Source of the DNA: Crocinitomicaceae bacterium
Lineage (GTDB): Bacteria > Bacteroidota > Bacteroidia > Flavobacteriales_D > Crocinitomicaceae
Direction: 5' to 3'
NCBI GenBank assembly: GCA_002696025.1
Contig: NZQU01000041.1
Span: 1-11,353, forward strand
DNA: 11,353 nucleotides
A program made the translations under genes and the position numbers. The notes below the pieces were generated by a model that saw nothing but the letters and a program-made list of their open reading frames with translations, was not told where the DNA came from and ran no database searches. Below, piece by piece: positions 6,385 through 11,353 of this stretch. Numbering within the stretch: the first letter of the stretch is position 1; each line of letters opens with the position of its first letter.

Positions 6385-7232
6385 TGAAACAGCTTCTCTT
6401 TTGCACTTTCTTTTTTACCATCTCTTTTGGCTTGCTTTCTCAAAGAAAATTTGAAAAAAGCAAAATGAATAAAAATGAAAAATTAATTGTTCGAAATGAC
6501 GGAATACAATTTTCATTCGGACCAACCTATCAACTAACCAATGGAAGAAGTGATTGGAAACAAGTGCCGAACACATGGAATAATGAATATAACACTCATC
6601 CAAAAGGTAAAATTGGTTTTTTTACTGAAATTGGCATGGCACACTTTCCTAAATGGACTCCTTTTTTCTCAAACAGACTTCTTGATTATTTTGATTGGGG
6701 CATTGGATTTAAATCTCTTGCCGGAAAAGAAGAAACACAATTAACATGGGGATCAACTATTGAAAGTGGAGTGGGAGAATATAGAAACGGTTACTTGACA
6801 TCTAGATTTTCTGCACACACCCTAATATATGTTGGAAAAAAGAAGATTGATTTAGCAAAGAAATATTTTATAGACAATGGAATAGGATTTAATTTTGATT
6901 ATAACTTATGGGGAAGAAATCAAGAATATTCGGGTTTCTTCGTTCCTTTTGATCAAAACTTTCACCCTAAATTTGTCATGCAACTCCACTATAACATTGC
7001 TTATGGTATTCGGTTTAACAGAGCACTAATGTGTTTGCCTGGAATTCAACTCCCAATTCTTGGTATATATAAATGGAATGGTTTTGGAGCAAATATGCAA
7101 TGGTTTTCTAGCAACTATTGGCCCATTCAATTTAATATAAAGTTTATTCGTTTGCTCGAAAAAAAGCCTAAATGTGCACCCGTTTACAACAACTCATTTG
7201 AAAGACAAAAAATGAGAGATATGATGGAATAA
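6384..7232 (+). CDS. Exported beta-rich protein of unknown function, possible outer-membrane barrel
   Basis: I do not recognise this 282-residue family. A Sec signal peptide is likely at 1-19 (MKQLLFCTFFFTISFGLLS, followed by QRKF). The mature part alternates hydrophobic and aromatic residues in short strands with many Gly, Asn and Trp: IQFSFGPTYQ, WGIGFKSLAG, TWGSTIESGVG, NGIGFNFDYNLWG, FNIKFIRLL. This is typical of small outer-membrane beta-barrels in Bacteroidota, but I see no decisive signature. The C-terminus (FERQKMRDMME) is a hydrophilic tail and not the usual barrel-ending aromatic strand, so a barrel-plus-tail or a periplasmic beta protein are both possible. The ATG overlaps the kmo stop by one base (TAATG), so translation is probably coupled to kmo. 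A strong promoter for the next operon starts just after it. Confidence 0.7.
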   Translation: MKQLLFCTFFFTISFGLLSQRKFEKSKMNKNEKLIVRNDGIQFSFGPTYQLTNGRSDWKQVPNTWNNEYNTHPKGKIGFFTEIGMAHFPKWTPFFSNRLLDYFDWGIGFKSLAGKEETQLTWGSTIESGVGEYRNGYLTSRFSAHTLIYVGKKKIDLAKKYFIDNGIGFNFDYNLWGRNQEYSGFFVPFDQNFHPKFVMQLHYNIAYGIRFNRALMCLPGIQLPILGIYKWNGFGANMQWFSSNYWPIQFNIKFIRLLEKKPKCAPVYNNSFERQKMRDMME

Positions 7233-7243
7233 TTCATTTTTTA

Positions 7244-7273
7244 TTGATACTACAAAAAAAGTAATTACATTTG
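7244..7273 (+). promoter_or_regulatory. Promoter of the ATP synthase operon
   Basis: TTG (7244-7246), a 19-nt spacer and TACATTTG (7266-7273) match the Bacteroidota primary promoter consensus at both elements and at the spacing. The start site would be near 7280, leaving a leader of about 22 nt before the atpB ATG at 7302. It sits in the 69-nt gap after the preceding gene. Confidence 0.8.
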
Positions 7274-7301
7274 CGCCAAGTTTTGAAAATTTGAACGAAA
7301 A

Positions 7302-8420
7302 ATGTTTACAAAAATGAGTTCTTTTAGCTTACATCGATTTCTTCTAATTACTTGTGTGTGTTTCTTCTTTACCAATGCATTTTCTTCTACCAATAAAGAA
7401 GAGAAAGAATTCAATGTAGGCGAGATGATTATGCATCACGTTAAAGATGCTCATGAATGGCACCTTTGGGGGCCTGAACATGGAGGAACTTCAATATACT
7501 TACCTGTCATTTTATATGATAATGGGTTGAAAATGTTTTCATCTTGTCATTTTTATCATGGATCAGAAGGAACTTCTATCGATCATAAAACTCACAAGAC
7601 ATTGCATTATTATAAAGGAAGTGGCCCGGCTGAAGGCTATGCATTATTTCATGAAAAAATATACAAGCTAGATAGCAAAAACCAACTTCAAATTGAAGAT
7701 GGTCATGTTCATGGAAACACAAAACCTTTTGACGTTTCAATCACAAAAAATGTAATCAGTTTATTTGTTGGCTCACTTCTATTGTTTTTAATCATGTTTT
7801 CTGCCGCTCGTTTCTATAAAAAAAATGGAGCTGTTGCACCAAAAGGAATTGCAAAATTCATGGAGCCATTAATATTATTTGTTCGTGATGATATTGCAAA
7901 GGAGAACATAAAGCACAATAAGCATCACAGATATGTTCCTTACTTAACCACTATTTTCTTTTTTATATGGATTAACAACCTCCTTGGTTTAATCCCTATT
8001 TTTCCAGGGGGAGCAAACCTTACAGGTAATATAACTGTCACTATGTTTTTAGCCTTGTGCACTTTGTTTTTAACCCTTATTTCTTCAAACAAAAACTACT
8101 GGATGCATATTTTTGCAACACCTGGTGTTCCAATTGCATTGCTTCCAATTATGATTCCAATTGAAATTGTTGGAATTTTCACAAAACCATTTGCTTTAAT
8201 GATTCGACTTTTTGCGAACATCACTGCTGGTCATATTATTATTTTGGCATTAATTTCTATCATCTTTATAAATAAAAATGTTGCATGGGGAGCACTTTCT
8301 GTTCCTATGGCATTGTTTATTTCGGTTTTAGAATTGTTAGTAGCTGCTCTTCAAGCATATCTTTTTGCTATGCTGTCAGCTTTGTTTATAGGTGCTGCCG
8401 TTGAAGAGGCACATCATTAA
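7302..8420 (+). CDS. atpB: ATP synthase Fo subunit a
   Basis: Subunit a forms the two proton half-channels beside the c-ring in the inner membrane. The essential Arg is Arg302 in MIRLFANITAGH (E. coli Arg210), and the first core motif INNLLGLIP is at 224-232. Core helices run from about 149 to 368. His311 and Glu344 occupy the places of E. coli Glu219 and His245, the known swapped pair, and Gln351 matches Gln252. At 372 residues it is about 100 longer than the E. coli protein: a signal-like N-terminus (about 10-29) is followed by a soluble, periplasmic His-rich region (about 40-147, 13 His). Long AtpB proteins are usual in Bacteroidota. An alternative start is Met5 (7314). It is the first gene of the operon, with atpE 25 nt downstream. 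No atpI-like gene precedes it in this window. Confidence 0.96.
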   Translation: MFTKMSSFSLHRFLLITCVCFFFTNAFSSTNKEEKEFNVGEMIMHHVKDAHEWHLWGPEHGGTSIYLPVILYDNGLKMFSSCHFYHGSEGTSIDHKTHKTLHYYKGSGPAEGYALFHEKIYKLDSKNQLQIEDGHVHGNTKPFDVSITKNVISLFVGSLLLFLIMFSAARFYKKNGAVAPKGIAKFMEPLILFVRDDIAKENIKHNKHHRYVPYLTTIFFFIWINNLLGLIPIFPGGANLTGNITVTMFLALCTLFLTLISSNKNYWMHIFATPGVPIALLPIMIPIEIVGIFTKPFALMIRLFANITAGHIIILALISIIFINKNVAWGALSVPMALFISVLELLVAALQAYLFAMLSALFIGAAVEEAHH

Positions 8421-8445
8421 TTTGTAAATTTTAAATTCAATATAT

Positions 8446-8658
8446 ATGTACGGAAGTATAGCAGCAATTGGAGCAGGTCTTGCGGTTTTAGGCGCAGGGA
8501 TCGGTATCGGACAAATCGGTGGTAAAGCCGTTGAAGGTATAGCTCGTAACCCAGAAGCATCTGGGAAGATTACAACCACTATGATTATCGCAGCAGCGCT
8601 TATCGAGGGTGTCGCACTTTTCGGAGTTGTGATTGGCCTACTAGGTGGAGCAAAGTAA
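8446..8658 (+). CDS. atpE: ATP synthase Fo subunit c
   Basis: The 70-residue hairpin protein forms the rotating c-ring. The first helix (about 4-25) is Gly-rich (GAGLAVLGAGIGIG), the polar loop is ARNPEA (33-38) that contacts gamma and epsilon, and the second helix (about 44-67) carries the ion-binding Glu54 in LIEGVALFG. The Glu is followed by Gly, not Ser/Thr, and the Gln found in Na+-coupled c subunits is not at the aligned place, so H+ coupling is inferred. Its codons are visibly richer in G and C than the neighbours, consistent with strong expression of a subunit needed in many copies. A strong hairpin follows the stop. Confidence 0.97.
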   Translation: MYGSIAAIGAGLAVLGAGIGIGQIGGKAVEGIARNPEASGKITTTMIIAAALIEGVALFGVVIGLLGGAK

Positions 8659-8665
8659 TGAATTA

Positions 8666-8698
8666 ATTCCTGTCGGCGCGGTTGGCTCCGACAGGAAT
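8666..8698 (+). promoter_or_regulatory. Strong intercistronic hairpin between atpE and atpF
   Basis: ATTCCTGTCGG (8666-8676) pairs perfectly with its complement at 8688-8698, giving an 11-bp stem. Inside it, after one mismatch, two more G-C pairs close a 5-nt loop. It begins 7 nt after the atpE stop and ends 23 nt before the atpF ATG. Only an AATATTTAAAA stretch follows, not a clean T run, so it is better read as an RNA-stabilising or partial termination element than as a full terminator. That would favour atpE mRNA over the downstream genes. The function is inferred; the hairpin is seen directly. Confidence 0.7.
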
Positions 8699-8721
8699 AT
8701 TTAAAATTAAAATTTAAAAAA

Positions 8722-9216
8722 ATGGATTTAGTATTACCTGATTTTGGATTGCTTTTTTGGACAGGGCTTGTGTTTTGTTCCTTACTTTTTTTACTTGCAA
8801 AATTTGCTTGGAAACCAATCCTTGGTGCTGTAAACGCAAGAGAGGAAAAAATTGCAGAAGCTTTAGATTTAGCTGAAAAAACAAAAGCTGAAATGAAAAC
8901 ATTAAAAGCTGAAAATGAAGCCTTATTAAAAGAAGCAAGAGCAGAAAGAGACAAAATGCTTAAAGACGCAAAAAAACAAGCAGACTCTTTTATTGATGAT
9001 TCAAAAGGAAAAGCAAAAGAAGAAGCTCAAAAAATCATTACTGATGCAAGAGACTCTATTCAAAATGAAAAAAATGCTGCCATTACTGAGTTAAAATCTC
9101 ATGTTGGAGCATTGTCAATTGAAATTGCTGAAAAAATCATTCAAAATGAATTGTCTAAAGATGAAAAGCAAAAAGCTTTAGTTGATAAGATTTTAGACAA
9201 AACAAATATGAACTAA
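8722..9216 (+). CDS. atpF: ATP synthase Fo subunit b
   Basis: Subunit b is the peripheral stalk linking Fo to delta and alpha. This 164-residue protein has one N-terminal membrane helix (about 9-27, GLLFWTGLVFCSLLFLLA), the usual WKPIL junction (30-34) and then a long charged helix rich in Lys, Glu and Ala (about 38-155) with no Pro or long hydrophobic run, as expected for the b dimer. Length is normal for the family. The ATG follows an A-rich leader without a Shine-Dalgarno. atpH begins 10 nt after the stop. Only one b gene is seen, so a homodimeric stalk is likely. Confidence 0.95.
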   Translation: MDLVLPDFGLLFWTGLVFCSLLFLLAKFAWKPILGAVNAREEKIAEALDLAEKTKAEMKTLKAENEALLKEARAERDKMLKDAKKQADSFIDDSKGKAKEEAQKIITDARDSIQNEKNAAITELKSHVGALSIEIAEKIIQNELSKDEKQKALVDKILDKTNMN

Positions 9217-9226
9217 TTTCATTAAA

Positions 9227-9763
9227 ATGAAAGGAACAAAATCTGCCATAAGATATGCAAAGGCTTTAATAGAGCTTGCTGATGAAAACGGATCTTTAAA
9301 CGAGGTTTCAAATGATATCACTCAACTTAAATTGGTTTGTGATGAAAACCGTGATTTGGTTGCTTTTTTAAACTCACCTATCATAGACAGACATAAAAAA
9401 ATATCTATTTTGGAAGAGGCCTTTTCTTCATTTAATGAGGTTTCTACAAAATTTATGCGATTAATAACTAAAAACAAAAGAGAAAACATTTTGCCAGCTA
9501 TAGCAGATTCTTTTGTTAGGTTGTTACAAGAAAAAAAGGGAATTGTTCCTGTTAAAATTACAGCATCATATCCTATAAGCGAAGAAACAAAAAATGACAT
9601 TATATCTAAACTTCCTCAAGATAAAGGGATTACATATGATGTTTCAGTTGATATTAACAAGGCTCTTATTGGAGGATTTATCGTTCGAATGGGAGACAAA
9701 CAAATAGACGCTTCAATAAGTGGTCGTTTAAACAATTTAAAACTAGCATTTAATGCTCAATAA
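9227..9763 (+). CDS. atpH: ATP synthase F1 subunit delta
   Basis: Delta caps the alpha3beta3 head and joins it to the b stalk. The 178-residue length is normal. The N-terminal helical domain includes SAIRYAKALIELA (6-18) and the FLNSPII motif (about 47-53). The conserved C-terminal signature GGFIVRMGDKQIDASISGRL (149-168) is present, with the GD and the final S-x-x-x-L core intact. The position between atpF and atpA is standard. The gaps are 10 nt upstream and 26 nt downstream, without a visible terminator or promoter. Confidence 0.96.
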   Translation: MKGTKSAIRYAKALIELADENGSLNEVSNDITQLKLVCDENRDLVAFLNSPIIDRHKKISILEEAFSSFNEVSTKFMRLITKNKRENILPAIADSFVRLLQEKKGIVPVKITASYPISEETKNDIISKLPQDKGITYDVSVDINKALIGGFIVRMGDKQIDASISGRLNNLKLAFNAQ

Positions 9764-9789
9764 TAATATTCACAAATAAATTAAAAACA

Positions 9790-11353
9790 ATGGCAGAGAT
9801 CAAACCTGCAGAAATATCTGCGATCTTAAGAGAACAACTTTCTGGATTCCGAAATGAATCAGAATTATTAGAAGTTGGTACCGTACTTCAAATTGGTGAT
9901 GGTATTGCTCGTGTTTACGGTTTAACCGGAGTTCAATATGGAGAACTAATCGAATTTGATGGTGGAATTCAAGGAATTGCACTGAACCTAGAAGAAGATA
10001 ATGTTGGTGCTGTAATCCTTGGTAAAAGTTCTGAGGTAAAAGAAGGTGACAATGTTAAAAGACTTGGAAGAATCGCATCGATTAAAGTTGGAGAGGAAAT
10101 GGTTGGCCGTGTTGTTGATACACTTGGTCTTCCAATTGATGGAAAAGGACCTGTTACAGGTGAGCTTTTTGAAATGCCAATTGAAAGAAAAGCACCAGGT
10201 GTAATTTTCAGACAACCTGTTAGTGAACCACTTCAAACAGGAATTAAAGCTATTGACTCTATGATTCCTATTGGAAGGGGGCAAAGAGAATTAATTATTG
10301 GTGATAGACAAACGGGTAAAACAACCGTTGCTATTGACACCATTATTAATCAAAAAGAATTTTATGATCGCGGAGAGCCTGTTTTTTGTATTTATGTTGC
10401 TATTGGTCAAAAAGGATCTACCGTTGCTGGGATTGTTAAAAAACTTGAAGATGCTGGCGCGATGAAATATACTGTTGTTGTTGCTGCCAATGCCTCTGAT
10501 CCTGCGCCAATGCAATTCTATGCGCCTATGACTGGTGCTGCAATTGGTGAGTATTTCAGAGATACTGGACGTCCTGCTTTAATCATCTATGATGATTTAT
10601 CCAAACAAGCTGCGGCATATCGTGAAGTTTCTTTATTACTTAGAAGACCTCCAGGTCGTGAAGCATACCCAGGTGATGTTTTCTATCTTCACTCACGTTT
10701 ATTGGAAAGAGCTGCAAAAGTTGTAAATGATGACTCTATTGCAAAACAAATGAATGATTTACCAGAATCACTTAAAGACAAAGTAAAAGGTGGTGGGTCT
10801 CTTACAGCTCTTCCTATAATTGAAACTCAAGCTGGTGACGTTTCTGCATATATTCCTACCAATGTAATTTCAATTACTGATGGTCAAATATTCCTAGAAG
10901 CTGATTTATTTAACTCTGGAATTAGACCAGCAATTAATGTTGGTATTTCAGTTTCAAGAGTTGGTGGTTCAGCACAAATTAAGTCTATGAAAAAAATTGC
11001 AGGAACTTTAAAGTTAGACCAAGCTGCTTTTAGAGAGTTAGAAGCATTTTCAAAGTTTGGATCTGACCTTGATGCTGCAACACAATTAATTATAGATAGA
11101 GGACAAATTAATCAAGAGATACTCAAACAGCCTCAGTACTCTCCTCTAAGAGTTGAGGAGCAGGTTGCTGTAATTTATTGTTCATCAAATGGATTTTTTG
11201 ATGGCGTTGAACTTAATAAAATTTCAAAGCTAGAAGAAGAGTTTTTACAGTATGTTAATTCAAAATGTAAAAAAGTTTTAGATGAATTAGCTGATGGCGT
11301 ATTGAAAGATGCCAGTCTCAAAATACTAGAAGATGCAATTGCATCTATCGAAA
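9790..11353 (+). CDS. atpA: ATP synthase F1 subunit alpha (3' end outside window)
   Basis: The ATG at 9790 opens a frame that runs without a stop to the window edge, giving 521 residues. The family is usually a little over 500 residues long, so only a few should be missing. Alpha forms the non-catalytic nucleotide sites and supplies the arginine finger to the catalytic sites on beta. Visible motifs are the N-terminal beta-barrel domain (VGTVLQIGDGIARVYGL), the P-loop GDRQTGKT at 171-178, the Walker B end LIIYDD (Asp268-Asp269), the signature PAINVGISVSRVGGSA with Arg390 as the finger, and the C-terminal helical domain ending in the open frame. All key residues are intact. It follows atpH by 26 nt in the same operon; atpG would be expected next. 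Confidence 0.97.
   Translation, partial: MAEIKPAEISAILREQLSGFRNESELLEVGTVLQIGDGIARVYGLTGVQYGELIEFDGGIQGIALNLEEDNVGAVILGKSSEVKEGDNVKRLGRIASIKVGEEMVGRVVDTLGLPIDGKGPVTGELFEMPIERKAPGVIFRQPVSEPLQTGIKAIDSMIPIGRGQRELIIGDRQTGKTTVAIDTIINQKEFYDRGEPVFCIYVAIGQKGSTVAGIVKKLEDAGAMKYTVVVAANASDPAPMQFYAPMTGAAIGEYFRDTGRPALIIYDDLSKQAAAYREVSLLLRRPPGREAYPGDVFYLHSRLLERAAKVVNDDSIAKQMNDLPESLKDKVKGGGSLTALPIIETQAGDVSAYIPTNVISITDGQIFLEADLFNSGIRPAINVGISVSRVGGSAQIKSMKKIAGTLKLDQAAFRELEAFSKFGSDLDAATQLIIDRGQINQEILKQPQYSPLRVEEQVAVIYCSSNGFFDGVELNKISKLEEEFLQYVNSKCKKVLDELADGVLKDASLKILEDAIASIE

Noticed and set aside
7207..7242. AT-only hairpin AAAAAATGA/TCATTTTTT around the stop of the 282-residue gene
   Set aside because: The stem has almost no GC pairs and an 18-nt loop; a weak terminator is possible but not supportable.
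8446..8658. Na+-coupled c subunit
   Set aside because: The Glu54 is followed by Gly rather than Ser/Thr, and the Na+-ligand Gln is not at the aligned position; Gln23 is elsewhere in the helix.
8376..8954. 192-codon open frame opposite atpB, atpE and atpF
   Set aside because: It spans three conserved genes and the intercistronic hairpin; its Ala/Ser/Pro-rich translation reflects the antisense of Gly- and Ala-rich atpE.
9988..10515. Open frames opposite atpA
   Set aside because: They are low-complexity Asn/Ser/Phe-rich translations of the antisense of a conserved gene.
1..11353. CRISPR arrays, insertion sequences, integrases, toxin-antitoxin or defence genes
   Set aside because: No spaced direct-repeat array, transposase or integrase motif, terminal inverted repeats or attachment-like duplication of the tRNA 3' end was seen.

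Overview
The window is AT-rich bacterial DNA from a member of the Bacteroidota, most likely a Flavobacteriales-type organism. Four things point there: a type IX secretion (T9SS) type A C-terminal sorting domain with SprB-like repeats; three promoter-like sites of the Bacteroidota form TAnnTTTG, two of them with a correctly spaced -33 TTG/TTTG; A-rich leaders without Shine-Dalgarno sequences; and an atpB-E-F-H-A cluster in which AtpB has the long, His-rich N-terminal extension of that phylum. A genus cannot be named from this sequence.

Left part (1-3150): the 3' end of a large secreted protein (an FG-GAP-like motif, five SprB-like repeats, a T9SS tail) runs rightwards into a strong hairpin terminator. 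It converges with a leftward gene for an exported TPR/PD40 protein, whose stop codon lies inside that terminator. A TAGCTTTG promoter-like site sits just upstream of the PD40 gene.

Middle-left (3100-4710): a leftward unit made of a Bacteroidota-type promoter, tRNA-Leu(UAG) with encoded CCA, a hairpin abutting the tRNA 3' end, trigger factor (tig) and its terminator. No separate promoter for tig was found, so tig may be transcribed by read-through past the tRNA hairpin.

Middle-right (4808-7232): three rightward genes with overlapping ends. They encode a 75-residue single-pass membrane protein, kynurenine 3-monooxygenase (kmo) and a predicted exported, beta-rich protein of unknown function. 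The start and stop overlaps suggest translational coupling. The KMO has the expected FAD and substrate motifs but a Val where characterised enzymes have a substrate-pocket Glu.

Right part (7244-11353): a well-formed promoter followed by the F1Fo ATP synthase genes atpB, atpE, atpF, atpH and atpA (cut by the window edge just before its end). A strong hairpin separates atpE from atpF and may help set the excess of c subunit. The gamma, beta and epsilon genes are not in view.

There is no CRISPR array, insertion sequence, phage gene or attachment site. No gene-free stretch exceeds 300 bases; the longest, 4635-4807, holds the tRNA-Leu/tig promoter. Most of the window is housekeeping. The least explained parts are the kmo-linked membrane genes and the tRNA-tig leader. 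I see no clear new defence or mobile system.
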